Below the pieces are notes generated by a model. The model saw nothing but the letters and a program-made list of their open reading frames with translations. It had not been told where the DNA came from and did no database searches. From NCBI RefSeq assembly GCF_007992175.1, contig NZ_BJZT01000015.1, positions 62,001 through 126,000 on the forward strand: a stretch of DNA of 64,000 nucleotides, given 5' to 3'. This stretch comes from Methylobacterium haplocladii (GTDB lineage Bacteria; Pseudomonadota; Alphaproteobacteria; Rhizobiales; Beijerinckiaceae). Positions within the stretch are counted from its first letter, which is position 1; each line of letters opens with the position of its first letter. Shown one piece after another: positions 15,218-23,548 of the stretch. A program made the position numbers and the translations under genes.

Positions 15218-17506
15218 ATGAAGGATCGGCGAACACGCGGTCTATGCATCTCTGGTGCTGTGAAGCAATCGCGCGACGCTCGCAGTGGTTCTCGCAACAG
15301 TCAGGTCGTCTTGCTGTCGACCCTGCTGTTGTTCGACGCGTCGGCCGTGTCAGCCCAGAACGCCACGCGGCTTGACGAGATCAGCGTCGAAGGTGGCGGC
15401 GGCGGAACCGGCCCACGTCCGGAAGCACCGCCGGTTGCCGCCCCCACACCGGCACCGACGACGTCGATCCCGACCCCCACCACCGGCGTCGTCGGGCCGC
15501 CGCCGGCGCCCTATTCCGGCGGGCAGGTCGGGTCCGGCTCGCGCCTCGGGCTGCTCGGCAACCGCAACGTCTTCGATCAGCCCTTCAGCTCCACCAGTTT
15601 CACCGAGAAGGTGATCCGCGACCAGCAGGCGCGCACCGTTCAGGACGTGGTCGACAACGATCCCTCGATCCGCACCAACGTGCCGGCCTTTTCGGGGATT
15701 CTCGGATTCTTCATCCGCGGCTTCCCCTATTTCGCACAGGACATCGCCTTCAACGGGCTCTACGGCGTCGCCGATTCCTTCAACCCGGCGATCGAGCCGA
15801 TCGAGCGGATCGAGGTGCTGCACGGGCCCTCGACCCTGCTCTCGGGCGTGCCGCCCTTCGGCAATATCGGCGGCACGATCAATCTGATCCCGAAGCGGGC
15901 CCTGGACGAGCCCTTGAATCGCGTCACGGTCGGCTATTCCTCCAACGCGACGATCTACTCGGCCGTCGACGTCAGCCGGCGCTTCGGCGAGGGCAAGGAG
16001 TGGGGCATCCGCTTCAACGGGGCGATCAACAAGGGCCAGACCCCGATCGACAACCAGAGCATCGACTTCGGCGTCGCGGCCTTGGCGCTCGACTATCGCG
16101 GGGAGCGGTTCCGGGCGAGCGTCGACCTCGGCTACCAGCAGCTCGACTTCGACTCGCCCCTGCGCAACCGCTCGGTGGCCGCCGGCGTGCGCATCCCCCG
16201 CGCGCCCGATTTGACGCTGAACCAGCATCAGCCCTGGGAGTACCGCACCAGCGACAACAAGTCGGTCGCGACGCGGATCGAGTACGATCTCACGCCGGAT
16301 CTCACGATCTACGGCGCCTACGGCCGTAGCCAGTTCTTCCAGCAGTATTTCGGCGGCGTGCTGACGATCTTCAACACGCGCGGCGACTATCGCGACCCGA
16401 TCCAGTTCATCCCGTTCGAGATCAACAACGAGACGGCCGAAGCTGGCCTGCGCGGCACCGCCGAGACCGGCTTCATCAAGCACAGTTTCGGCCTCGCCGC
16501 CGTCGGATTCTGGCAGGCGAACGGACAGCAGCCGGGCATCCCCGTCGGCGCGACCATCGTCTCGAATCTCTACGCACCGACCTATGTACCCGAGCGCTCG
16601 GCGATCGGCATCTCCCAGCGCACGCCGACCACGAGCACGCGCATCAACCGCTCGATCGCCATCGCCGACACGATGTCGTTCCTCGACGACCACGTGCTGC
16701 TGACCATCGGCGGCCGCTGGCAGAGCCTCGACGTGCGCTCGTTCAGCCCCACGACCGGGTTCAAGACCGGCGGCAGCGACGCCGGCGCCTTCTCACCGGG
16801 CATCGGCCTCGTGGTGAAGCCCTTCGAGCGGCTCTCGCTCTACGCCAACTACATCGAGGGCCTGACCTCGCCGGTGGCGCCGGTGACCGCGCGGAACGCG
16901 ACGGATGCGTTCCCCGCCTTCGTCTCGCGCCAGACCGAGGTCGGCGCCAAGTACGATTTCGGCAACGTGGGCCTCGGCTTTGCCGCCTTCACCATCGAGC
17001 AGCCCTTCGGCTTCCTCGATCCGACCAGCAACGTCTTCTTCGCGGGCGGCAAGCAGCGCAACGACGGCGTCGAGTTCACGGTGTTCGGCGAGCCGATGCC
17101 CGGCGTGCGGCTCATCGGCGGCTTCACGCTCCTCGACGGCGTGCAGGTCCGCAGCTCGACCGCCGCCTTCGCCGGCAAGACCGCCATCGGCGTGCCGGAC
17201 GCGCAGATCAACCTCTACGGCGAGTACGACCTGCCGTCCTGGCTCGCGCCCGGACTGACCGCGACCGGCCGCGTCATCTACACGGCGTCGCAATACTACG
17301 ACCTCGGCAACACCCAGAAGATTCCCGACTGGGCGACGCTCGACGTCGGCCTGCGCTACACCACCGTCTACGACACCCGGCCGGTGACGTTGCGGGCGAC
17401 CGTCGTGAACGTGACGGGCAACAACTACTGGGCTTCCACCGGCCGCGGCATCCTGAGCCAGGGTGCGCCGCGCACCGTACTGCTCTCGGCCTCCGTCGAT
17501 TTCTGA
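15218..17506 (+). CDS. TonB-dependent siderophore receptor
   Basis: 762 residues from the ATG at 15218. A hydrophobic signal segment (VVLLSTLLLFDASAVSA) precedes the probable TonB box LDEISVEG. A Pro/Thr/Ala-rich linker of about 60 residues follows. The plug contains TVQDVVDNDPSIRT and IERIEVLHGPSTLLSG, then FGNIGGTINLIPKR. The 22-strand barrel ends in the aromatic VLLSASVDF. No extra N-terminal signalling domain is seen, so no cell-surface signalling through a sigma factor is expected. It is divergent from the sbn operon, so ferric staphyloferrin B is the likely ligand. An earlier in-frame ATG at 15113 gives an arginine-rich leader and is less likely. Confidence 0.92.
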   Translation: MKDRRTRGLCISGAVKQSRDARSGSRNSQVVLLSTLLLFDASAVSAQNATRLDEISVEGGGGGTGPRPEAPPVAAPTPAPTTSIPTPTTGVVGPPPAPYSGGQVGSGSRLGLLGNRNVFDQPFSSTSFTEKVIRDQQARTVQDVVDNDPSIRTNVPAFSGILGFFIRGFPYFAQDIAFNGLYGVADSFNPAIEPIERIEVLHGPSTLLSGVPPFGNIGGTINLIPKRALDEPLNRVTVGYSSNATIYSAVDVSRRFGEGKEWGIRFNGAINKGQTPIDNQSIDFGVAALALDYRGERFRASVDLGYQQLDFDSPLRNRSVAAGVRIPRAPDLTLNQHQPWEYRTSDNKSVATRIEYDLTPDLTIYGAYGRSQFFQQYFGGVLTIFNTRGDYRDPIQFIPFEINNETAEAGLRGTAETGFIKHSFGLAAVGFWQANGQQPGIPVGATIVSNLYAPTYVPERSAIGISQRTPTTSTRINRSIAIADTMSFLDDHVLLTIGGRWQSLDVRSFSPTTGFKTGGSDAGAFSPGIGLVVKPFERLSLYANYIEGLTSPVAPVTARNATDAFPAFVSRQTEVGAKYDFGNVGLGFAAFTIEQPFGFLDPTSNVFFAGGKQRNDGVEFTVFGEPMPGVRLIGGFTLLDGVQVRSSTAAFAGKTAIGVPDAQINLYGEYDLPSWLAPGLTATGRVIYTASQYYDLGNTQKIPDWATLDVGLRYTTVYDTRPVTLRATVVNVTGNNYWASTGRGILSQGAPRTVLLSASVDF

Positions 17507-17542
17507 GGCGGGACCCCGACCGTTGCCCGAGGAGCCATGCGT

Positions 17543-17835
17543 GATGCCCGCATGCGCGTCCGAGACGGCGAGCTTGACCCCGCGCAGACCGCGGCGCGCC
17601 AGCCTCCGGCGGAAGGCCGTCCAGAACGTCTCGGCCTCGGACGGCCCGGCATCCCTGCCGAGCACCTCCCGTCGCCGGTCTGCATTGACGATCACCGCGA
17701 CCGAGACGGTGCGGCCGGCCTCTCGGGTCTTCACGTCGGTGGCGTCGATCCCGAGATAGGGCCGCTCGCCCTCGATCGGACGGTCGAGGAAGGCGTTCAC
17801 CGGTTCATCGATCTCCTGGCAGCGCCGCGAGAAAG
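17543..17835 (-). mobile_element. IS256-family transposase remnant
   Basis: The minus-strand frame reads LDRPIEGERPYLGIDATDVK, then REAGRTVSVAVIVNAD, RREVLGRDAGPSEAETFW and GLRGVKLAVSDAHAGI, the core of IS256 (mutator-type) transposases around the first two DDE aspartates. Both ends are lost: the similarity starts abruptly at about 17835 and stops at about 17543, immediately after the receptor gene. It cannot be active. Together with the integrase and IS630 pieces at 2.1-2.5 kb, it means the siderophore locus is bracketed by mobile-element debris. Confidence 0.88.
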
Positions 17836-18065
17836 GGTGCGCCGGGCGGCGTCTTGCACCCTCGCGTCCTTCCGAGTTCACCGACGCCGCTCCGGAATGA
17901 CGGCATGGTTGTCGCGAGCCGCAACTTTCGCCGTTCAAGTTGCAGGTCTTTTACCTCGGCTCGGAGCATGGGAGGTCGGGCCGAGCGCTTGACAGGAAGC
18001 GAGGACGGGCTGACGCATCGCGAAGAAGTGCCCGTTCGACCGGGCCTCCCGGAGACACCAACCCG

Positions 18066-19097
18066 ATGCCGTTGCGTCCTGCCCTCCGCCGTTATGCCGC
18101 CCTCGGTGTTCTGGTCGCCGCCCTCTCGGTGCCGTTCCTGGCGACCGAGGCGGCCCGCGCCGATGCGACGGTGTTTCCGCCGAGCTCGCGCTTCGGCTTC
18201 CAGCCGCCCTCGGACATGGCGCCCTCGAAGCGCTTCATGGGCTTCGAGCGTCTGGAGGGCGGCGCGATGGTCTCGGTGGTCGAGCTGCCGGCCGGGGCCT
18301 ATGCGGAGATCGAGAGGAGCTTCACCGACGAAAACCTCAAGAGCCAGGGGTTCGCGGTGGATTCGCGCGAGGCGGTGAAGGTCAGCGGCGGTCTCGAGGG
18401 CCTGCTGTTCACGGGCGGGCAATCGGTGCCGGCCGCGCCGACCCCCGACGCGACGGGCACGCCGTCGGCGGAGGCGCCGGCCATCGCCCCCGGCGGCCCG
18501 ACGATCAAGAAGTGGCTCCTCCTGGTGAACGGCCCGGACGTCACCGGCATCGTCGTCGCGCAGATCACCCCCGGCGCCGAGACCGACGAGACCATCAAGA
18601 GCATGCTGCTCGGCGTGACCCTGCGGCCGGCGCTCACCGTCGCGCAGCAGATCGACGCCCTGCCCTTCCGCATCACGGATCTCGCCGGATTCCGGCCGAT
18701 CCGGGCGCTCGCCGGAAACTCGATCCTGCTGACCCGCGGCCCGAACGACCAGCCGGCGAACTTCGAGCAGCCGATCCTGGTGCTCGCCCAGGCCGTGCAG
18801 CAACCGCCGGCCGCCGAGCAGCGCGAAGCCTTCGCCCGCGCCGCGCTCTACTCGAACCAGACCCTGAAGGATTTCATGGTCGAGCGCTCGCAGAGCTACC
18901 GCCAGAACGGCATCGACTGGCACGAGATCGTCGCCCGCGCCAACGACGTGCCCACCGGCACGGCGGTGGTCATCACCCAGACCATCCGCTTCAACCCCGA
19001 CGGCTACCTGCGCTCGCTCGGCGTGGTCCGCGCCGAGCAGCGCGACGAGACGTTGTCGCTGTTCCGGCAGGTGGTGGACAGCGTGCAGTTGCGCTGA
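18066..19097 (+). CDS. Exported protein of unknown function
   Basis: 343 residues beginning with a signal peptide (MPLRPALRRYAALGVLVAAL, cleavage after ARA near residue 36). The mature part opens DATVFPPSSRFGFQPPSDM and holds two similar-length halves separated by a Pro/Ala-rich linker (PAAPTPDATGTPSAEAPA). I recognise no catalytic motif. The start is set at the ATG that begins the signal peptide. It may be a periplasmic protein; it is not part of the sbn operon, being separated from the receptor by an IS remnant. Confidence 0.75.
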   Translation: MPLRPALRRYAALGVLVAALSVPFLATEAARADATVFPPSSRFGFQPPSDMAPSKRFMGFERLEGGAMVSVVELPAGAYAEIERSFTDENLKSQGFAVDSREAVKVSGGLEGLLFTGGQSVPAAPTPDATGTPSAEAPAIAPGGPTIKKWLLLVNGPDVTGIVVAQITPGAETDETIKSMLLGVTLRPALTVAQQIDALPFRITDLAGFRPIRALAGNSILLTRGPNDQPANFEQPILVLAQAVQQPPAAEQREAFARAALYSNQTLKDFMVERSQSYRQNGIDWHEIVARANDVPTGTAVVITQTIRFNPDGYLRSLGVVRAEQRDETLSLFRQVVDSVQLR

Positions 19098-19180
19098 CTG
19101 TCGGTCCGGGGCCGCCTCCCCCGAGGTCACGGGTCCGGCCCTGGACGGCTTCGCGGCGCGCGTACTTACGGATGCGGCGA

Positions 19181-19690
19181 TCAGCCTCGCGAGGACGTGA
19201 CCGCCAGCTCCGGCTTGTGGTTCAGCGTCTGAAACACCACGCAGTAGCGCTCGGTCAGCTTGAGCAGTTGGTCGAGCTTCTCCTGCGGCGCGTCGGTGTC
19301 GAGTGCGAAGCTCAGGCGGATGGCGCGAAAGCCCACCGGGGCCTCCTTGTCGACGCCGAGCGTGCCGCGGAAGTCGAGGTCGCCCTCGGCGCTGACCGTG
19401 CCGGCGCGCAACGGAATCTCGAGGGCCGTCGCCACCGCCTTCACGGTCACGCCGGCGCAGGCGACGAGGGCTTCGAGCAGCATGTCGCCCGAGCACAGCT
19501 CCAGGCCCGAGCCGCCGGTCGCCGGATGCAGGCCGGCTACCGCCAGGGCGCGGCCGGTCTCGACCTTGCAGGCGATGGAGGTGTCGTCGAGGGTGCCCCG
19601 GGCCTTGAGCGTGACGACCGCCGAATCCGGCGTCTCGCGGTATCGGTTCTTGAGCGGGGCCTGCATCTCGCGAAGGGCGGTGGCGTCCAT
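19181..19690 (-). CDS. OsmC-family protein
   Basis: 169 residues from the ATG at 19690 (an alternative ATG at 19708 adds six). The OsmC/Ohr fold is visible in GSGLELCSGDMLLEALVACAG, with a reactive cysteine in ELCSGD and a second in ALVACAG, then a VTVKAVATAL helix and LTERYCVVFQTL with a C-terminal cysteine. Proteins of this family reduce organic hydroperoxides or serve unknown detoxifying roles. The exact subfamily (OsmC versus YhfA-like) is not settled by eye. Confidence 0.85.
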   Translation of the reverse strand: MDATALREMQAPLKNRYRETPDSAVVTLKARGTLDDTSIACKVETGRALAVAGLHPATGGSGLELCSGDMLLEALVACAGVTVKAVATALEIPLRAGTVSAEGDLDFRGTLGVDKEAPVGFRAIRLSFALDTDAPQEKLDQLLKLTERYCVVFQTLNHKPELAVTSSRG

Positions 19691-20141
19691 CGGGCGTGTC
19701 CTCGTCATTCCATCGTCGGCGCGGCTTAGTGCCGGATCGAGGCCGAGGCAATCGGATGGCGGCCGGCTCCAGGGCTCCGAACCCGCGTCAACGACTTGCA
19801 ACGTATACGGTGACCCCTCTGATTTGTGACAACCACACCGTCATCCCGGGTTCCGCTGCGCGGACCCGGAATGACAGTGCGGCATGGCTGTAGCCAAGTC
19901 AGATGGACATTCACCCGAGTCCGAAGTCCCGCAGCCGATCCGGATCGCTCCCCCAGTTCGCCCTCACGAGCTTGGCCGCCCCCCTGATGCGGCCCGGACG
20001 GTTGGTGCAGAAAGTCGGGAACGGCGCCATATCGTGCGCCGGATCCTTCCTCGAAAAGAAATCTTCTCCAAATCGAGCGGCTGGCCGCCGGGACGGCCCG
20101 GGACAGGCGGGACGATCGTCCCGCACGCGACGCGCTTTCCG
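19691..20141. other. Gap with one palindromic repeat and no gene
   Basis: 451 bases between the OsmC gene and the ABC ATPase end. Apart from the palindrome at 19840-19875 I see no supported coding frame; the open frames are shadows or lack recognisable features. Confidence 0.5.
19840..19875. repeat. Palindromic extragenic element (GTCATCCCGGGTTCCGC...)
   Basis: An imperfect hairpin: GTCATCCCGGGTTCCGC pairs with GCGGACCCGGAATGAC across a 3-nt loop. Short GTCAT...ATGAC palindromes of this kind are scattered extragenic repeats in alphaproteobacteria. It may also act as a terminator for flanking genes. Confidence 0.6.
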
Positions 20142-20927
20142 CTAAAACGAACCCCCACCGGCAAAGGCCTCGGCCACCTTCGCCCGCGTCTCGACTGGAC
20201 GCAGCGAGCGGTCGAGGGCGGCGAGGATGCCCCGGGTCGCGGCCTCGCTTGCCGGCGAGGTCGGGTCGCGCGGGCGGGGCATGGGCAGCGCCAGGGTCTC
20301 GTCGAGGCGACCGGGCTTGGGCCGCATCACCACCGCACGGTCGGCCAGCGCCACGGCTTCGGCCACGTCGTGGGTGACGATGAGCACCGTCGGGCGGACC
20401 TCCTCCCACAGGGCGAGCAGGTGCCGGTGCAGGTCCTTGCGGGTGAAGGCGTCGAGGGCCGAGAACGGCTCGTCGAGGAGCAGTACGCGCGGGCTCGCGA
20501 CGAAGGCACGGGCGATCGCAACCCGCTGCTGCTGCCCGCCGGAGAGTTCGCGCGGCCAGCGGTGTCCGTGCTCGGACAGGCCGACGCGGTCGAGGGCATG
20601 GGCGACGCGCGCACGCTGCTCCCGCCGCGGCCGGTCGGCGAGGCCGAAGCCGACATTGTCGGTCACCGTCAGCCAGGGCAGCAGGCGCGGCTCCTGAAAC
20701 ACCAAGCCGACGCCGGGATGCGGGCCGGCGATGGCCTCGCCGTCGAGGCTGATCCGGCCGGCGCTCGCCGTGTCGAGCCCGGCGATGAGGCGCAGCAACG
20801 TGGTCTTGCCGCAGCCCGAGCCGCCGATCAGCGCGACGATCTCGCCGCCGGCGACCTGCAGATCGATGCGGTCGAGGGCGTGGGTGCCGTCGGCATAGGT
20901 CTTGGAGAGGGCGTCGAGGCTCAGCAT
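20142..20927 (-). CDS. ABC importer ATP-binding protein, nitrate/sulfonate/taurine class
   Basis: 261 residues with a full nucleotide-binding domain: Walker A GGSGCGKTTLLRLI, Q-loop VFQEPRLLPW, signature LSGGQQQRVAIARAF, Walker B VLLLDEPFSALD and the switch histidine in VTHDVAEA. The VFQEPRLLPWLTV stretch is characteristic of the SsuB/TauB/NrtD group. The matching permease and binding protein lie upstream on the same strand (21505-23352), separated by a 577-nt stretch with a repeat and a small opposite-strand gene, so it may not be in the same transcript. Aliphatic sulfonate uptake is the best guess. Confidence 0.88.
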   Translation of the reverse strand: MLSLDALSKTYADGTHALDRIDLQVAGGEIVALIGGSGCGKTTLLRLIAGLDTASAGRISLDGEAIAGPHPGVGLVFQEPRLLPWLTVTDNVGFGLADRPRREQRARVAHALDRVGLSEHGHRWPRELSGGQQQRVAIARAFVASPRVLLLDEPFSALDAFTRKDLHRHLLALWEEVRPTVLIVTHDVAEAVALADRAVVMRPKPGRLDETLALPMPRPRDPTSPASEAATRGILAALDRSLRPVETRAKVAEAFAGGGSF

Positions 20928-21072
20928 GGCGGCGTTTCGATAGCACGCGATGTGGGCGGAGGGCATCGCGCCGGAACGGCGGATTCGCAGCGACCGTGTC
21001 GCCCACAGGGCATATCCGCCTGGGCCGGTGCGGTGCTAGGCAGCGACATCCAGTCCGCCGGGGTATCGGGCC

Positions 21073-21357
21073 TTGACCACCAGCCTTCGTGGCCTCCTGC
21101 TCGCCGCGCTCGTGCTCGGCCCGGCCTCCGCCGCCGACCTCTCCGGCGCGCCGGTGCGGACGGGCCGCTTCCTCGCCACCTGCGAAGACCTCGGCCAGTT
21201 CTGCTTCGCCGACGCCTGCGGCCGCAACCAGATCGACGCGGCGCTGAACTGCCGGGCATTGTGCCCGAACTCGGCGATCCTCAGCGTCGTGCCGGGGTCG
21301 TGCCCGCTTCCACTTGGAGATGGGCGAGTGCGGGTGAGGTTGCGGGCGAAGGGGTGA
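21073..21357 (+). CDS. Small exported cysteine-rich protein
   Basis: 94 residues from a TTG at 21073. It has a signal peptide (TTSLRGLLLAALVLGPASAA), then a short mature part with five cysteines (ATCEDLGQFCFADACGRNQ, LNCRALCPNSA and a last CPL). The pattern resembles small periplasmic proteins with a DUF2865-like cysteine cluster, but I cannot assign a family. It lies between the permease and ATPase genes on the opposite strand. The unusual start codon lowers confidence, but the coherent signal peptide and the cysteine spacing argue that it is real. Confidence 0.55.
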   Translation: MTTSLRGLLLAALVLGPASAADLSGAPVRTGRFLATCEDLGQFCFADACGRNQIDAALNCRALCPNSAILSVVPGSCPLPLGDGRVRVRLRAKG

Positions 21358-21425
21358 GCGCTCGGCCAAAAGCGGTGTGCCAACTGGCATAGCTGCAGAA
21401 GCGGAGGCTTTGCGCAGCCGTCAAT

Positions 21426-21464
21426 CGTGCTTCGAGGCCGCTCTGCCGGCACCTCGGCATGAGG
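21426..21464. repeat. Extragenic repeat CGTGCTTCGAGGC...CATGAGG (copy 1)
   Basis: 39 bases sharing CGTGCTTCGAGGC and GGCACCTC-GCATGAGG with two copies at 32031-32070 and 32180-32220. It is an intergenic palindromic repeat family; the function is unknown. Confidence 0.65.
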
Positions 21465-21504
21465 AGGCTTGGGGTTGGCAGGTCCGTCGTGGCCGAAGGA
21501 TGCC

Positions 21505-22365
21505 TCAGAGCGTCTCCCGCGCCGTGTCCTGCCAGCGCACCAGCGGGTTGGTCAGCGCCACGAGCAGGGTATCGGCGAGCTTGCCGACGATGGCGAAGCT
21601 GATGATCGCGGCGAGGATCTGGTCGGGCTTTCCGAATTGCTGGCCGTCGACCAGCAGGTAGCCGAGGCCCTCCGAAGCGCCCATCAGCTCGGCCGCGACC
21701 ACGAACAGGAAGCCGAGGCCGAGGCCGGTGCGCAGCGCGGTGAGCGTCGCCGGCAGCACGGCCGGCAGCAGGATACGGCGGGCGAGCGCGGTTTTCGAAA
21801 GCCGGAAGATGCGGCCGACCTCGACGAGCTTGCGGTCGACGGAGGCGATGGCCGCCGAGACGCCGACATAGACCGGGAAGAATACGCCGACCGCGATCAG
21901 CGCCACCTTCGGCGTCTCCAGGATGCCGAACCATAGGATGAACAGCGGCACCCAGGCCAGCGACGGCACGGCCCGCAGGGCCTGCAGGGTCGGGTCGATG
22001 AGCCAGCGCAGCCACGGCAGCGTCGCGGTGGCCGTGCCGGCGAGGATGCCGGCGCCCGCCCCGAAGGCGAAGCCGAGGCCGACGCGGATCAGCGTCGCAG
22101 CGACATGCATCCGCAGATCGCCGGAGGCGGCGAGTTGCCAGAGGGTCGCACCGACACGGCTCGGCGGCGGGATCAGCCGCCCCTGCGCGAAGCCGAAGCG
22201 AACGGCGAGTTCCCAGCCGAGCGCCAGGATCACCGGCACCGCGAGGCCCAAGCCCCAGCGTAGGGCGGAGCCGTTGGCGCGGGGCGCCCGCGGCGTTGCG
22301 GCGATCGCCGGCTCGGGCACAGCGACGGAGATGGTTCCCTCGGCAGCCAAGGCCCTGACCTGCAA
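21505..22365 (-). CDS. ABC importer permease, nitrate/sulfonate/taurine class
   Basis: 286 residues with about six membrane segments (for example LAVPVILALGWELAVRFGFA and PKVALIAVGVFFPVYVGVSA) and the EAA-type loop region (RIFRLSKTALARRILLPAVL), as in SsuC/TauC. The start is uncertain: 22365 is a TTG, and a GTG at 22320 (reading VPEPAIAATPRAP) is an alternative. It follows the binding-protein gene by 12 nt on the same strand. Its partner ATPase is at 20142-20927. Confidence 0.88.
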   Translation of the reverse strand: MQVRALAAEGTISVAVPEPAIAATPRAPRANGSALRWGLGLAVPVILALGWELAVRFGFAQGRLIPPPSRVGATLWQLAASGDLRMHVAATLIRVGLGFAFGAGAGILAGTATATLPWLRWLIDPTLQALRAVPSLAWVPLFILWFGILETPKVALIAVGVFFPVYVGVSAAIASVDRKLVEVGRIFRLSKTALARRILLPAVLPATLTALRTGLGLGFLFVVAAELMGASEGLGYLLVDGQQFGKPDQILAAIISFAIVGKLADTLLVALTNPLVRWQDTARETL

Positions 22366-22377
22366 AAGCGAAAAGAC

Positions 22378-23352
22378 TCAGCGGGCCGGCGGCGGATTGA
22401 ACTGCGGGTCGATCAGCCCGTCCACGGCGGCGGCGACGTCGGTAGCCGCCGGTATCACGCCGGCCTGCTGCAAGGCTATCCCGGCCGCGCGGATCGTGTC
22501 GGCCTGGGCCGGGCCGACGGTGGGCTTGGCCAAATCGGTGCGCTCCAGTTGGCGGGCGATCACCGGATCGGGCAGCTTCGTCGCCGCGACGAGGGCGGCC
22601 TTCAGGGCGTCGGGGTTGGCCAGGGAAAAGACGCGCGCCTGCTCGTAGGCCGCGATCACGGTCTTCACGAGGTCCGGATGCTCCTTGGCGAAGTCTTCGC
22701 GGACATCGAGGACGCCCCAGGTGTTGGCGGCCGGTTCACGGTGAAACAGCACGTCGTCGTTCTCGATCTCGGCCGCGGCCATCATCGGATCGAGCCCGGC
22801 CCAGGCGTCGACGTCGCCGCGGTCCAGCGCCGTGCGGCCGTCCGCGTGCTGCAGCAGGACGAGCTTGGCGTCCTTCTCCGTCAGGCCCGCCCCTTGGAGC
22901 GCCCGGATCAGGAAGATGTGCGGATCGGTGCCGCGGGTCACCGCGATGCGCTTGCCCTTGAGGTCGGCGACGGTGGCGATCCCGGCATCCTTGCGGGTGA
23001 CGAGCGCGGTCCATTCCGGCCGCGAATAGGCGTAGACCACCTTGATCGGGTTGCCGTTGATGCGCGCGAGCAGCGCCGCCGCGCCGGCCGACGAGCCGAA
23101 ATCGATGGCGCCGCCGTTGAGGAATTCCAGCGCCTTGTTGGAGCCGAGAGACTGCACCCAGCGCACCTTGATGCCCTGGGCCTTCAGCGCCTCTTCGAGA
23201 AAGCCCTTGTCCTTCAGGACGAGGCTCACCGGGTTGTAGGTCGCCCAATCGAGCCGGATCTCCTTGACGTCGGCCGCGCGGGGCGACGTCGGCATGCCGA
23301 CGAGCGCCAGGGCGCCGGCCAGAGCCGAGAGGAGGATGCGGCGGTCGAGCAT
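22378..23352 (-). CDS. ABC importer substrate-binding protein, SsuA-like
   Basis: 324 residues with a signal peptide (MLDRRILLSALAGALALVG, cleavage near PRAADV). The mature part follows the NMT1/SsuA pattern: IRLDWATYNPVSLVLKDKGF, FLNGGAIDFGSSAGAAAL, ADLKGKRIAVTRGTDPH and ADGRTALDRGDVDAWAGLDP. It would bind an alkyl sulfonate or related anion in the periplasm and deliver it to the permease. The start is the ATG that opens the signal peptide; the open frame continues further upstream but over non-coding sequence. Confidence 0.9.
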   Translation of the reverse strand: MLDRRILLSALAGALALVGMPTSPRAADVKEIRLDWATYNPVSLVLKDKGFLEEALKAQGIKVRWVQSLGSNKALEFLNGGAIDFGSSAGAAALLARINGNPIKVVYAYSRPEWTALVTRKDAGIATVADLKGKRIAVTRGTDPHIFLIRALQGAGLTEKDAKLVLLQHADGRTALDRGDVDAWAGLDPMMAAAEIENDDVLFHREPAANTWGVLDVREDFAKEHPDLVKTVIAAYEQARVFSLANPDALKAALVAATKLPDPVIARQLERTDLAKPTVGPAQADTIRAAGIALQQAGVIPAATDVAAAVDGLIDPQFNPPPAR

Positions 23353-23548
23353 GGACGGGCTCCGGGGGGCGATCGTTGCGGTATCTCGGGACCGAGAAGG
23401 CGCAAGCGCTAGGTCAACCCCATTCATCGCGTCAAACGGAAATCCGAAGAACAGAACAATCCTCTCCCGCTTCACGCAACCGCAGGTGCGATGTTCCAAC
23501 CATGCGCGCCCGCTGTCGCGCGGCCCGTAACATGCTAACGGGAATGCC

